A stretch of DNA of 64,000 bases from Hyperoodon ampullatus (GCA_949752795.1 CATKHW010000009.1:2294001-2358000); one strand, 5' to 3'; positions 27,901-43,985 are shown, numbered from the stretch's first letter. Program-made: numbers and translations. Notes: generated from the letters alone by a model not told the origin.

Positions 27901-30900
27901 TCACAAAGCTCCATGACCCCTGACATCACAATATTCCATAACCACTGTAATCAAAATGTTCCATGACCCTTTTCACCAAATTGCTCAATGACCCTGTGAT
28001 CAAAATGCTACCTGCGCTTCTCATCACAATGCACGTCACACTTGTCATCAGAATGCTCCATGACATTTGTCATCACAAAGCTCCATAACCCTTGGAATCA
28101 CAATGCTCCATGCCATTGTCATCACAATGCTCCATGAACCCTCTCATCACATTGCTCCATGCCCTTGTCATCACAAAGCTCCATGACGCTTGTCATCACA
28201 ATGCTCGATGCATTTCTCATCACAATGCTCCATGCCCTTGTCATTACAATCCTCCATGACCCATGTATCACAGTGTTGCGTGAACTTGTCATCACAATGC
28301 TCCATTCCCCCTGTCAAAACAGTGCTCCATGACACCTGCCATCACAATGTTCCACAGCCCTGTCATCACAAGACTCCATGACCCTTTTCATCACAATGCT
28401 CCAAGAACCTGTAATCACAATCCTTCATGCAATTGTCATCAGAAAGCTCCATGACGCATGTCATCAGAATGCTCCATGGACTTCTCATTCACTATGCTCC
28501 ATGCCCTTGTCATCACAATGCTCCAAGACCCCTGTAATCACAATGCTCCATGCCCCTTTTAATCTCAATGCTCCAAGAACCTTGTCATCCCATGCACCAT
28601 GCCCATCATCATAATGCTTCATGCTATTGTCATCACAATGAAATCAATATGCTCCATGACTTCTGTCATCACAATGCTCCAAACACTTGTGATCACAATG
28701 TTCCATAACACTTGTCATCACAATGCCCCATGACGCTCCTCATCACAGTTAACCATGGTCTTCTCATCACAATGCTCCATGAACTTTGTCATCACAATGC
28801 TCAATACACTTGTCATCACAATGCTCCCTGACATTTGTCGAGAGTATGCTCCTTGAAACCTGCCATGACAAGGCTCCATGCCTTTTTCATCACAATGATC
28901 CATGCCCTTTTCATCACAATGCTCAAAGTCCCCTGTAATCACAATGCTCCATTCCCCTTTTCATCACAAACATCCATGACACATGTCATCAGAATGCTCC
29001 ATGGCCTTCTCATCACAATGCTCCATGCCCTTGTTATCACAGTGCTCCAAGACCCCTGTCATCACAATACTCCATGAATATTTTCAGCCCAATGATCCAT
29101 GATCTTCTCATCACAATGCTCCATGATCCCTGTCATCACAACGCTCCGTGCTCCTTGAAATCAAAATGATCCATGACCTCTGTCGTGACAATGCTCCAAA
29201 CACTTGTGATCACATTGTTCCACAACACTTGTCATCACAACGCTCCGTGATGCCTGTCATCACAATACTCCATGCCCTTGTCATCACAATGCTCCATGAC
29301 CTTTGTCATCACAATGCTCAATGCACTTGTCATCACAATGCTCCCTGACACTTGTCGTCACAATGCTCCTTAAACGCTGTCATGAAAAGCCTCCATGCCT
29401 TTTACATCACAATGCTCCATGCCCTTTTCATCACAATGCTCCATGCCATTGTCATCACATTACTCCACAAGGTTGTCATCAGAATGCTCCATGACCCTTG
29501 TCATCACAATGCTCCATGACCCCTGTCATCACAATGCTCCATGACCCCTGTCATCACAATGCTCCATGCCCCTTGTCATTACAGTGCTGCATGACGCTCG
29601 ACATCACAATTATCCATGGTCTTCTCATCACAGTGCTCCGCGGTCTTGCCATCACAATGCTCCATGACACCTCTCATAACAATGTTACATGATCTTTTCA
29701 TCACAATTCTCCATGCACTTGTCATTGCAATGCTCCATGACCCCTGTCATAGCAAGCTCGAAGTGCTTTTCATCACATTGCTTCACGATATTGTCATCAA
29801 AATTCTCAATGGCCATTGTCATCACAGTGCTCCATGCCCTTGTCATCACAGTGCTCCATGACCACTGTCATCAAAAAGCTCCAAGCCCTTGTCATCACAA
29901 TGCTCCATTACATTTGTCATCACAATCCTCCATGACACTTGGCTTCACAATGCTCCATGCCATTGTCATCACAATGCACCAAGACATATGTCATCACAAT
30001 GCTCCCTGACACCTGTCTGCACAATAATTCATGACCTTCTCATAACAATGCTCCATGCCCTTGTCATCACAATGTGCCATGCCCACTGTCATCTCAATAA
30101 TCTATGAAACTTTTCAGAACAATGTTCCATGCCCCTGTCATCACAATGCTCCATGCCCTTGTCATCACAATGCTCCGTGATTCCAGTCATCACAATGCTT
30201 CATGACCTTTGCCATCAAAATGGTCCATGCCCTGGTCATCAGAGGTCTCTGAGAAATTTGTCACCATAATGCTCCATGAACTTTTCATTCACAATGCTCT
30301 GTGACCCTTGCCATCACAATGCTCCATGCCTTTGTCAGCAGAGTGCTCCATGACCCTTGTTATCACAATGCTCCATTCGCTTGTTATCAAAATTTTCCAC
30401 AAACTTGTCATCAGAATGCTCCATAAAACTTGTCATCACAATGCTCCATGTACTTCTGATCAAAATGCTCTCTCACCACGGATAACAAAATGTTCCATCA
30501 CTAGTCATCACAATACTCCCTCACCCCTGTCATGACAATGTTCCACGGCCTTGTCATCACAAGGCTCCATGACCCTTGTCATCAGAATGCTCCAAGACCC
30601 CTGTAGTCACAATGCTCCATGCAATTGTCGTCACAAAGCTCCATGACGCATGTCATCAATCTGCTCCATGGCCTTCTCATCACAATTCTCCATGCCCTTG
30701 TCATCAAAATTCTCCAAGACACCTGTAATCAAAATGCTCCATGCCACTTTTCATCTCAATGATCCATGAACTCTGTAATCACAATGAACAATGCCCATCA
30801 TCAAAATGCTTCATGCTATTGTCATCACAATGAAATCAAAATGCTCCATAACCTCTGTCAACACAATGCTCCAAACCCTTGTGATCACAATGTTCCATAA

Positions 30901-32760
30901 CACTTGTCATCACAACGCCCCATGATGCTCATCATCACAATTAACCATTGTCTTCTCATCACAATTCTCCATGTCCTTTGTCATCACAATGCTCAATACA
31001 CTTGTCATAACAATGCTCCCTGACACTTGTCATCAGTATGCTCCTTGAACCCTGTCATGACAAGGCTCCATGCCTTTTGCATCACAATCACCCATGCCAT
31101 TTTCATCACAATGCTCCAAGACCCATGTAATCACAATGCTCCACACCCCTTTTCATCAGAATGCTCCATGACACTTGTCATCACAAGGCTCCATGGTCTT
31201 CTCCTCACAATGCTCCAGGGCCTTGTCATCACAATGCTCCATTCCATTGTCATCGCAATGCTCCATGACCACTGCCATCGCAATACTCAATGAATATTGT
31301 CCGCCCAATGCTCCATGAACTTCTCATCACAGTGCTCCATGACCCCTGTCATCACAATGCTCCATGACCACTGTCATCACAGTGCTCCTTGACACCGGAC
31401 AACACAATGATCCGGGACTCTTGTCATCAAAATGCTCCATGACCCTTGTCATCACAATGATCCATGCCCTTGCCATCCCAATGCTCCGTGACCCCTGTAA
31501 TCACAATGCTCCATGACGCTTGTCATCACAGTGTTCCATGACACTTGTCATCAAAATGCTCCATGCATTTGTCAGCAAAATGCTACATGACCTTGTCATC
31601 ACAATGCTCCATGCGCTTGTCATCACATTACTCCATTCCCATTGTCAACAAAACCCTCCATGAACCTTTGGTTCACAATGCTTCATGCCCTTGTCATCAC
31701 AATGCTCCATGCACCTTGAAATGAAAATGATACATGACTTCTGTCATCACAATGCTCAAAACCCTTGTGATCACAATGTTCCATAACATTTGTCATCACA
31801 ACTCTCCATTATGCCTGTCATCACAATGCTCCATGGTCTTTTTCATCACAATGCTCAATACACTTGTCATCACAATGCTCCCTGACACTTGTCGTAAGAA
31901 TGCTCCTTGAACCCTGTCATGAAAAGGCTCCAAGCCTTTTTCATCACAATGCTCCATGCCCTTTTCATCACAATGCTCCATGCCATTGTCATCACATTAC
32001 TCCACAAGCTTGTCATCAGAATGGTCCATGACCCTTGTCATCACAATGATCCATGACACCTGTCATCACAATGCTCTATGCCCCTTGTCATTACAGTGCT
32101 CCATGACGCTCATCATCACAATTACCCATGGTCTTCTCATCACAGTGCTCCACGGTCTTTCCATCACAATGCTACATGCACTGTTCATCACAATTCTACA
32201 TGTCCTTATCATCAAAATGCTCCATGACACTTCTCATCACAATATTACATGATGTTGTCAATACAATTCTCCATGCACTTTTACATCACAATGCTCTATG
32301 ACCCCTGTCATAGAAAGCTCGGTGCGATTTTCATCACAATGCTTCACGACCTTCTCATCAAAATTCTCAATGGCCCTTCTCCTCACAATGCTCCAAGATC
32401 TTGTCATCACAGTGCTCCATGACCCTTGTCATCACGATGCTCCAAGCCCTTGTCATCACAATGCTCCATTACTTTGTCATCACAATCCTCCATGACACTT
32501 GGCATCACAATGCTCCATGCCATTGTCATCATAATGGACCGTGACATATGTCAGCACAATGCTCTTTGACACCTGTCTTCACAATATTCCTTGACCTTGT
32601 CGTCACAATGCTCCATGCGCCTGTCATCACAATGCGCCATGCCCACTGTCATCACAATAATCCATAAAAACTGTCAGAGCAATGCTCTATGCCCCTGTCA
32701 TCACAATGCTCCATGCCCTTGTCATCACAATGCTCCATGACCCCTGTCATCACAATGCTC
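21902..32760 (+). repeat. Higher-order repeat family B, copy B1 (10,859 bp)
   Basis: The copy is defined by the start landmark CGTGACTCCAGCAACC followed by CTTCATGACTTTGTCATC, which recurs at 32,761, 43,986 and 53,939. It is free of genes. It contains four sub-blocks marked by the (A/C)TGTTCCATCACTAGTC-type landmark at 23,511, 26,021, 27,733 and 30,490. Relative to B2 it lacks about 49, 98 and 147 bp near 27.40 and 27.56 kb (two, four and six monomers) and lacks the 148-bp duplication at 34.9 kb. It keeps 74 bp near 29.07 kb that B2 has lost. The left boundary with family A lies between 21,850 and 21,902: CACACAAGGC, an A marker, is still present at about 21,841. Confidence 0.88.
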
Positions 32761-35700
32761 CGTGACTCCAGCAACCACAATACTTCATGACTTTGTCATC
32801 AAAATGGTCCATGCCCACATCATCACAATGTTCCGTGACCTTTGTCATCACAATGCTACATGCAATTATCATCACAATGCTCCATGACGCCTGATATCAC
32901 AATGTTCCATAACCCCAGCATCAAAAAGCTCCATGACCCTTTTCATCACAAAGCTCCATGACCCCTGACATCACAATGTTCCATATCCCCTGTCATCAAA
33001 ATGTTCCATGACAGTTTTCATCAAATTGCTCTATGATCCTGTCATCACAATGCTCCCTGCCCTTCTCATCACAATGCACAACGCCCTTGTAATCAAAATG
33101 CTCCATGACCTTTGTCATCACAAAGCTCCATGACCCTTGGCATCACAATGCTCCATGCCATTGTCATCACAATGCTCCATGAACCCTTTCATCACATTGC
33201 TTCATGCCCTTGTCATCACAAAGCTCCATGACGCTTGTCATCACAATGCTCGATGACCTTCTATTCACAATGCTCCATGCTCTTGTCATTACAAACCTCC
33301 ATGACCCATGTATCACAGTGTTCCTTGCCCTTGTCATCACAATGCTCCAAGACCCCTGTAATCACAATGCTCCATGCCCTGGTCATCACAAAGCTTCATG
33401 ACGCATGTCATAAGTATGCTCCATGGCCTTCTCATCAAAATGCTCCATGCCCTGGTCATCACAATGCTCGAAGGCTCCTGTAATCAAAATGCTCCATGCC
33501 CCATTTCATCAGAATGTTCCATGAGACTTGTCATCACAAGGCTCCATGGACTTCTCATTACAATGCTCCAGGACCTTGTCATCACGATGCTCCATTCCCT
33601 TGTCATCACAACACTCCATGATCATTTTCAGCCAATGCTCCATTATCTTCTCATCACACTGCTCCATGACCCCTGTCATCACAATGCTCCATGACCACTG
33701 TCATCACAATGCTCTATGACCCCTTACAACACAATAATCCGGGACTGTTGTCATCACAATGCTCCATGATCATTGTCATCACAATGCTCAATACACTTGT
33801 CATCACAATGCTCCCTGACACTTGTTGTCAGAATGCTCCTTGAAACCTGTCATTAAAAGGCTCCATGCATTTTTCATCACAATGATCCATGCCCTTTTCA
33901 TCACAAATATCCATGCCATTTTCATCACATTACTCCACAAGCTTATCATCAGAATGCTCCATGACCCTTGTCATCACAATGCTCCATGACACGTCTTCAC
34001 AATGTTCCATGACCCATGTCATCACAATGCTCCATGACGCCTGCCATCAGAATGCTCCATGCCCCTTGTCATTACAGTGCTCCATGACGCTCGTCATCAC
34101 AGTTATCCATGGTCTTCTCATCACAGTGCTCCACGGTCTTGCCATCACAATGCTCCATTCCCTGGTCATAACAATGCTCCATGACCCTTGTCATCACAAT
34201 GCTCCATGTGCTTGTCCGCACAATGCCCCATGACCTGTGTCATCACAATGCGACATGCGCTTGTCATCACAATGCTCCACAACCTTGTCATCACAGTGCT
34301 CCAATACCTTGTCGTCACAATGCTCCATGCACTTCCCATCAAAAGGCTCTCCCATCAATGATATCATAATGTTCCATCATTAGTCATCACAATACTCCCT
34401 CACCCCTGCCATCACAATGATCCATGACCCCTGTCATCACAATGCTCAATGACACTTTTCATCACAATGCTCCCTGACCCCTGACATCACAATTTTCCAT
34501 AACCCCTGTCATCAAGATATCCCATGACACTTTTCATCAAATTGCTCCATGACCCTTTCATCACAATGCTCACTGCCCTTCTCATCACAGTGCACCACGC
34601 CCTTGTCATCAAAACCCTCCATGACCTTTGTCATCACAAAGCTCCGTGACCCTTGGCATCACAATGCTCCATGCCATTGTCATCAAAATGCTCCATGAAC
34701 CCTCTCAACACATTGTTACATGTCCTTCTCATCACAGGCTCCATGATGCTTTTCATCACACTGCTCGATGCTCTTCTTAACACAAAGCCCCAAGGCTTGT
34801 CATTACAATCCTCCATGACCCATGTATCACAGTGTTCCGTGCCCTTGTCATCACAATGCTCCATGCCCCCTCTCATCACAATAATCCATGAAAATTTTCA
34901 GACCAACGCTCCATGCCCTTGTCATGAAAATGCTCCATTTCCACTGTTATAGCAAAGCTCCATGAAAACTGCCATTACAATGTTCCACGGCCTTCTCATC
35001 ACAAGGCTCCATGACCCTTGTCATCACAATGCTCCAAGACACCTGTAATCAAAATGGTCCATGCCCTTGTCATGAAAATGCTCCATTTCTACTGTTATAG
35101 CAAAGCTCCATGAAAACTGCCATTACAATGTTCCACGGCCTTCTCATCACAATGCTCCATGACCCTTGTGATCACCATGCTCCAAGACACCTGTAATCAC
35201 AATGCTCCATGCCCTTGTCATCACAAAGCTCCATGACGCATGTCATCAGAATGTGCCTTCACCTTCTCATCACAATGCTCCATGACCTGGTCATCGCAAT
35301 GCTCCAAGACCCCTGTAATCACAATGCTCCATGCCCCTTTTCATCTCAATGCTCCATGAACCCTGTCATCACAATGCACCATGCCCATCATCATAATGCT
35401 TCATGCTATTGTCATCACAATGAAATCAAAATGCTCCAAGACCTCTGTCATCACAATGCTCCAAACCCTTGTGATCACAATGTTCCATAACACTTGTCAT
35501 CACAACGCCCCATGACGCCCATCATCACAATTATCCATGGTCTTCTATTCACAATACTCCATGACCTTTTTCATCACAATTCTCAATAAACTTGTCATCA
35601 CAATGCTCCCTGACAATGGTCGTGAATATGCTCCTTGAAACCAGTCATGACAAGGTTCCATGCATTTTTCATGACAATGATCCATGCACTTTTCTTCACA

Positions 35701-38700
35701 ATACTCCAAGACTCCTGTAATCACAATGCTCCATGTCCTTGTCATCACAAAGCTTCATGAAGCATGTCTTCAAAATGCTCCATGGCCTTCTCACCACCAT
35801 GCTCCATGCCCTTTTCATCACAATGCTCCATTCCCTTGTCATCAAAATGTTCCATGACCCCTGTCATCACAATACTCCATGAATATTCACAGCCCAATGC
35901 TCCATGACCTTCACTTCACAATGCCCCATGAACCCTGTCATCACTATGCTCCATGACCACTGTCATCACAACGATCCATGACCCCTGACAACACAATGAT
36001 CCTGGACTCTTGTCATCAAAATGCTCCATGACCCTTGTCATCACAATGATCCATTCCCTTGTCATCACAATGCTCCATAACCCTTGTCATCACAAGGCTC
36101 CAAGCCCTTGTCATCACAATGCTCCATTATATTTGTCATCACATTTCTCCATGACACTTGGCATCACAATGCTCCATGCCATTGTCATCACAATGGACCA
36201 TGACATATGTCACCACAATGCTCCCTGACAACTGTCTTCACAATAATCTACGACCTTGTCATCACAATGCTCCATGCCCCTGTCATCACAATGTTCCATG
36301 CCCTTGTCATCACAATGATCCATTCCCTTGTTATCACAATGCTCCATGACCCCTGTAATCACAATGTTCAGTGACGCTTGTCATCACAGTGCTCCATGAC
36401 CCTTGTCATCAAAATGTTCCATGCATTTGTCAGCAAAATGCTTCATGAACTTGTCATCACAATGCTCCATTCCAATTGTCATCAAAATCCTCTATGAAAC
36501 TTGGGTTCACATTGCTTGATGCCTTTGTCATCACAATGCGCCATGGTCCTTGAAATGAAAATGATCCATGACCTCTGGCATCACAATGCTCCATGCCCAC
36601 TGTCATAGCAATAATCCATGAAACTTGTCAGACCAATGCTCCATGCCGCTGTCATCACAATGCTCCATGCCCTTTTAATCACAATGCTCCATTACCCCTC
36701 CCATCATAATGTTCCTTGACTCCAGTCATCACAATGCTTTATGACCTTTGTCATCACAATGGTCCATTCCCTCGTCATCACAATGCTCTGTAACACTTCT
36801 CATCACAGTGCTCCATGCCTTTGTCAGCACAATGCTCCATGACCCTTGTCATCACAATGCTCCATGTGCTTCTCAGCACAATGCTCCAAGACACATGTCA
36901 TCACAATGTGCCATACACTTGTCATCACAATGCTCCACAACCTTGTCATCACAATGCTCCATAAACCTTTTTATCACAATGCTCCATGCACTTCTCATCT
37001 AAATGCTCTCTCACCACTGATATCACAATGTTCCATCACTAGTCATCACAATACTCCCTCACCCCTGTCATCACAATGTTCCATGACCCCTGTCATCAAA
37101 ATGCTACATGCCCTTATCATCACAATGCTCCATGACCACTGACATCACAATGTTCCATGACCCCTGTCATCAAAATGTTCCCTGACCCTTTTCATCAAAT
37201 TGCTCCATGACCCTGTCATCACAGTGCTCCCTGCCCTTCTCATCACAATGCACCACGCACTTGTCATCAAAATGCTCCATGACTTTGTCATCACAAAGCT
37301 CCATGACCCTTGGCATCACAATACTCCATGCCATTGTCATCACAATGCTCCAGGAATGCTCTCATCACATTGCTCCCTGCCCTTGTCATCACAATGCTCA
37401 ATGGCCTTTTCATCACAATGCTCCATGCAATTGTCATCATCATACTCCTCAAGCTTGTCGTCCGAATGCTCCATGAACCTTGTCATCACAATGCTCCATG
37501 ACCCCTGTCATCACAATGCTCCATGACACCAGTTATCACAATGCTCCATGCCCCTTGTCACTACAGTGCTCCATGACGCCCGTCATCACAATTATCCATG
37601 GTCTACTCATCACAATGCTCCCCGGTCCTGCCATCACAATGCTCCATGCCCTGGTCATCAGTATTCTCCAAGTCCTTGTCATCACAATCCTCTTTGACAC
37701 ATCTCATCACAATTTTACATGCTATTTTCATCAAAATTCTCCATGCGTTTGTCATCGCAATGCTCCATGACCCCTGTCATATCAAGCTTCATGCAAATGT
37801 CCTCACAATGCTTCACGAACTTGTCATCAAAATTCTCAATGACCCTTGTCATCACAATGCTCCAAGACCTTGTCATCACAATGCTCCATTACCTTTGTCA
37901 TCACAATCCTCCATGACACTTGGCATCACAATGCTCCATGCCATTGTCATCAAAATTGTCATTGCATAGGTCATCACAATGCTCCCTGACACCTGTCTTC
38001 ACAATTCTGCATGACATTGTCATCACAATGCTCAATGCCCTTGTCATCACAAGGAGCCATGCCCATTGCCATCACAATAATCCATGAAACATGTCAGACC
38101 AATGTTCCATGCCCCTGTCATCACAATGCTCCATGCCATTGTCATCACAATGATCCGTGACTCCAGTCATCAAAATGCTTCATGACCTTGGTCATCACAA
38201 TGGTCCATGCCCTCGTCATCACAAGGCTCTGTGACATTTGTCACCACAATGCTCCAGGAACTTTTCATCAAAATGCTTTGTGACACTTGTCATCACAATG
38301 CTCCATGCCTTTCTCAGCACAATGCTCCATGAACCTTGTCATCACAATTCTCCATGCCCTTGTCAGCACAGTGTTCCATGACCTTTGTCATCACAATGCT
38401 CCAAGCCCTTGTCATCACAATGCTCCATTACATTTTTCATCACAATATTCCATGACACTTGGCATCACAATGCTCCATGCCACTGTCATCACAATGGGCC
38501 ATGACATAGGTGTTCACAATGCTCCCTGACACCTGTCTTCACAAAACTGCATGACCTTGTCATCACAATGCTCCGTGCCCTTGTCATCACAATGTGCCAT
38601 TCCCACTGTCATCACAATAATCCATGAAACATTTCAGACCAATGTTCCATGCCCCTGTCATCACAATGCTCCATGCCCTTGTCATCACAATGCTCCATGA

Positions 38701-41700
38701 CCCCTGTCATCACAATGCTCTGTGACTCCAGTCATCACAATGCTTCATGACCTTTCTCATTAAAATGGTCCATGCCCTCGTCATCACAAGTCTCTGTGAC
38801 CTTTGTCACCACAATGCTCCATGAACTTTCATCACAATGCTCTGTGACCCTTGTCATCACAATGCTCTATGCCTTTCTCAGCACAATGCTCCATGACCCA
38901 TGTCATCACAACGTGCCATGTGCTTGTCATCACAATGCTCCACATCCTTTTCTTCACAATGCTGCTTAAACCTTGTCATTACAGTGTTCCTTGCAATTCT
39001 CATCAAAATGCTCTCTCACCACTGATATCACAACGTTCCATCACTATTCATTCCAATACTCCATCACCCCTGTCATCACAATGTTCCATGACCCCTGTCA
39101 TTAAAATGCTACATGCACTTATCATCAAAATGTTCGATGACCCCTGACATCACAATATTCCATAACCCCTGTCATCAAAATGCTCCATGACACATTTCAT
39201 CACAAAGCTCCATGACCCCTGACATCACAATATTCCATAACCACTGTAATCAAAATGTTCCATGACCCTTTTCACCAAATTGCTCAATGACGCTGTGATC
39301 ACAATGCTCCCTGTGCTTCTCATCACAATGCACGTCACCCTTGTCATCAGAATGCTCCATGACATTTGTCATCACAAAGCTCCATAACCCTTGGCATCAC
39401 AATGCTCCATGCCATTGTCATCACAATGCTCCATGAACCCTCTCATCACATTGCTCCATGCCCTTGTCATCACAAAGCTCCATGACGCTTGTCATCACAA
39501 TGCTCGATGCATTTCTCATCACAATGCTCCATGCCCTTGTCATTACAATCCTCCATGACCCATGTATCACAGTGTTGCGTGAACTTGTCATCACAATGCT
39601 CCATTCCCCCTGTCATAACAATGCTCCATGACACCTGCCATCACAAGGTTCCACAGCCCTGTCATCACAAGACTCCATGACCCTTTTCATCACGATGCTC
39701 CAAGAACCTGTAATCACAATCCTTCATGCAATTGTCATCAGAAAGCTCCATGACGCATGTCATCAGAATGCTCCATGGACTTCTCATTCACTATGCTTCA
39801 TGCCCTTGCCATCACAATGCTCCAAGACCCCTGTAATCACAATGCTCCATGCCCCTATTAATCTCAATGCTCCAAGAACCCTGTCATCCCATGCACCATG
39901 CCCATCATCATAATGCTTCATGCTATTGTCATCACAATGAAATCAATATGCTCCATGACTTCTGTCATCACAATGCTCCAAACACTTGTGATCACAATGT
40001 TCCATAACAATTGTCATCACAATGCCCCATGACGCTCCTCATCACAGTTAACCATGGTCTTCTCATCACAATGCTCCATGAACTTTGTCATCACAATGCT
40101 CAATACACTTGTCATCAAAATGCTCCCTGACATTTGTCGAGAGTATGCTCCTTGAAACCTGCCATGACAACGCTCCATGCCTTTTTCATCACAATGATCC
40201 ATGCCCTTTTCATCACAATGCTCAAAGTCCCCTGTAATCACAATGCTCCATTCCCCTTTTCATCACAAACATCCATGACACATGTCATCAGAATGCTCCA
40301 TGGCCTTCTCATCACAATGCTCCATGCCCTTGTTATCACAGTGCTCCAAGACCCCTGTCATCACAATGCTCCGTGCTCCTTGAAATCAAAATGATCCATG
40401 ACCTCTGTCATCACAATGCTCCAAACCCTTGTGATCACATTGTTCCACAACGCTTGTCATCACAACGCTCCATGATGCCTGTCATCACAATACTCCATGC
40501 CCTTGTCATCACAATGCTCCATGACCTTTGTCATCACAATGCTCAATACACATGTCATCACAATGCTCCCTGACACTTGTCGTCAGAATGCTCCTTGAAC
40601 GCTGTCATGAAAAGCCTCCATGCCTTTTACATCACAGTGCTCCATGCCCTTTTCATCACAATGTTCCATGCCATTGTCATCACATTACTCCACAAGGTTT
40701 TCATCAGAATGCTCCATGACCCTTGTCATCACAATGCTCCATGACCCCTGTCATCACAATGCTCCATGACCCCTGTCATCACAATGCTCCATGCCCCTTG
40801 TCATTACAGTGCTGCAAGATGCTCGACATCACAATTATCCATGGTCTTCTCATCACAGTGCTCCACGGTCTTGCCATCACAATGTTCCATGGCACTTCTC
40901 ATAACAATGTTACATGATCTTGTCATCACAATTCTCCATGCACTTGTCATTGCAATGCTCCATGACCCCTGTCATAGCAAGCTCCAAGTTCTTTTCATCA
41001 CAGTGCTTCACGACATTGTCATCAAAATTCTCAATGGCCGTTGTCATCACAGTGCTCCATGCCTTTTTCATCACAGTGCTCCATGACCATTGTCATCAAA
41101 AAGCTCCAAGCCCTTGTCATCACAATGCTCCATTACATTTGTCATCACAATCCTCCATGACACTTGGCTTCACAATGCTCCATGTCATTGTCATCACAAT
41201 GCACCAAGACATATGTCGTCACAATGCTCCCTGACACCTGTCTGCACAATAATTAATGACCTTCTCATAACAATGCTCCATGCCCTTGTCATCACAATGT
41301 GCCATGCCCACTGTCATCTCAATAATCTATGAAACTTTTCAGAACAATGTTCCATGCCCCTGTCATCACAATGCTCCATGCCCTTGTCATCACAATGCTC
41401 CGTGATTCCAGTGATCACAATGCTTCATGACCTTTGGCATCAAAATGGTCCATGCCCTCGTCATCACAGGGCTTTGTGAAATTTGTTACCATAATGCTCC
41501 ATGCACTTTTCATTCACAATGATCTGTGACCCTTGCCATCAAAATGCTCCATGCCTTTGTCAGCAGAGTGCTCCATGACCCTTGTTATCACAATGCTCCA
41601 TGCGCTTGTTATCAAAATTTTCCACAAACTTGTCATCAAAATGCTCCATAAAACTTGTCTTCACAATGCTCCATGTACTTCTCATCAAAATGCTCTCTCA

Positions 41701-43985
41701 CTACTGATATCAAAATGTTCCATCACTAGTCATCACAATACTCCCTCACCCCTGTCATGACAATCTTCCACGGCCTTGTCATCACAAGGCTCCATGACCC
41801 TTGTCATCACAATGCTCCAAGACCCCTGTAGTCACAATGCTCCATGCTATTGTCATCACAAAGCTCCATGACGCATGTCATCAATCTGCTCCATGGCCTT
41901 CTCATCACAATGCTCCATGCCCTTGTCATCACAATGCTCCAAGACACCTGTAATCAAAATGCTCCATGCCACTTTTCATCTCAATGATCCATGAACTCTG
42001 TAATCACAATGAACAATGCCCATCATCAAAATGCTTCATGCTATTGTCATCACAATGAAATCAAAATGCTCCATAACCTCTGTCAACACAATGTTCCAAA
42101 CCCTTGTGATCACAATATTCCATAACACTTGTCATCACAACGCCCCATGATGCTCATCATCACAATTATCCATGGTCTTCTTATCACAATTCTCCATGTC
42201 CTTTGTCATCACAATGTTCAATACACTTGTCATTACAATGCTCCCTGACACTTGTCGTCAGTATGCTCCTTGAACCCTGTCATGACAAGGCTCCATGCCT
42301 TTTGCATCGCAATCACTCATGCCATTTTCATCACAATGCTCCAAGACCACTGTAATCACAATGCTCCACACACCTTTTCATCAGAATGCTCCATGACACT
42401 TGTCATCACAAGGCTCCATGGTCTTCTCCTCACAATGCTCCAGGAACTTGTCATCACAATGCTCCATTCCATTGTCATCACAATGCTCCATGACCACTGC
42501 CATCGCAATACTCAATGAATATTGTCAGCCCAATGCTCCATGAACTTCTCATCACAGTGCTCCATGACCCCTGTCATCACAACGCTCCATGACCACTGTC
42601 ATCACAGTTCTCCTTGACACCGGACAACACAATGATTCGGGACTCTTGTCATCAAAATGCTCCAGGACCCTTGTCATCACAATGATCCATGCCCTTGCCA
42701 TCCCAATGCTCCGTGACCCCTGTAATCACAATGCTCCATGACGCTTGTCATCACAGTGTTCCATGACACTTGTCATCAAAATGCTCCATTCATTTGTCAG
42801 CAAAATGCTACATGACCTTCTCATCACAATGCTCCATGCGCTTGTCATCACAATACTCCATTCCCATTGTCAACAAAACCCTCCATGAACCTTGGGTTCA
42901 CAATGCTTCATGCCCTTGACATCACAATGCTCCATGCACCTTGAAATGAAAATGATACATGACTTCTGTCATCACAATGCTCAAAACCCTTGTGATCACA
43001 ATGTTCCATAACATTTGTCATCACAACGCTCCATGATGCCTGTCATCACAATGCTCCATGATCTTTGTCATCACAATGCTCAATACACTTGTCATCACAA
43101 TGCTCCCTGACACTTGTCGTAAGAATGCAGCTTGAACCCTGTCATGAAAAGGCTCCAAGCCTTTTTCATCACAATGCTCCATGCCCTTTTCATCACAATG
43201 CTCCATGCCATTGTCATCACATTACTCCACAAGCTTGTCATCAGAATGGTCCATGACCCTTGTCATCACAATGATCCATGACACCTGTCAACACAATGCT
43301 CTATGCCCCTTGTCATTACAGTGCTCCATGACGCTCATCATCACAATTACCCATGGTCTTCTCATCACAGTGCTCCACGGTCTTTCCATCACAATGCTCC
43401 ATGCACTGGTCATCACAATTCTACATGTCCTTATCATCAAAATGCTCCACGACACTTCTCATCACAATGTTACATGATCTTCTCCATACAATTCTCCATG
43501 CACTTGTACATCACAATGCTCCATGACCCCTGTCATAGCAAGCTCGGTGCGCTTTTCATCACAATGCTTCACGACCTTCTCATCAAAATTCTAAATGGCC
43601 CTTCTCCTCACAATGCTCCAAGATCTTGTCATCACAGTGCTCCATGACCCTTGTCATCATGATGCCCCAAGCCCTTCTCATCACAATGCTCCATTACTTT
43701 GTCATCACAACCCTCCATGACACTTGGCATCACAATGCTCCATGCCATTGTCATCATAATGGACCATGACATATGTCATCACAATGCTCCTTGACACATG
43801 TCTTCACAATATTCCTTGACCTTGTCGTCACAATGCTCCATGCGCCTGTCATCACAATGCGCCATGCCCACTGTCATCACAATAATCCATAAAAACTGTC
43901 AAAGCAATGCTCTATGCCCCTGTCATCACAATGCTCCATGCCCTTGTCATCACAATGTTCCATGACCCCTGTCATCACAATGCTC
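32761..43985 (+). repeat. Higher-order repeat family B, copy B2 (11,225 bp)
   Basis: This is the longest of the three complete copies, about 458 monomers. Sub-block landmarks lie at 34,368, 37,028, 39,033 and 41,714. Sequence at 35,889-36,473 shows no difference from 24,883-25,467 of B1 when compared by eye. Private events are a 148-bp duplication at 34,911-35,206 and a 74-bp loss near 40,362, where B1 and B3 carry three more monomers containing GAATATTTTCAGCCC. There is no gene. Confidence 0.88.
34911..35206 (+). repeat. 148-bp tandem duplication private to B2
   Basis: 34,911-35,058 and 35,059-35,206 are adjacent direct repeats of six monomers. Both contain CATTT(C/T)(C/T)ACTGTTATAGC, then a GAAAACTGCCATTAC monomer and TTCCACGGCCTTCTC. 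B1 and B3 have a single copy at the matching place (about 24.05-24.20 and 46.04-46.19 kb). The two units differ at only a few bases, so the duplication is younger than the split of the 11-kb copies. Confidence 0.9.

Noticed and set aside
29500..29600. Direct repeats resembling a CRISPR array
   Set aside because: The variable part is only 5-6 bases and is itself drawn from a small set of variants. There are no unique spacers of about 30 bases, no leader and no cas genes, and the array continues for 64 kb.
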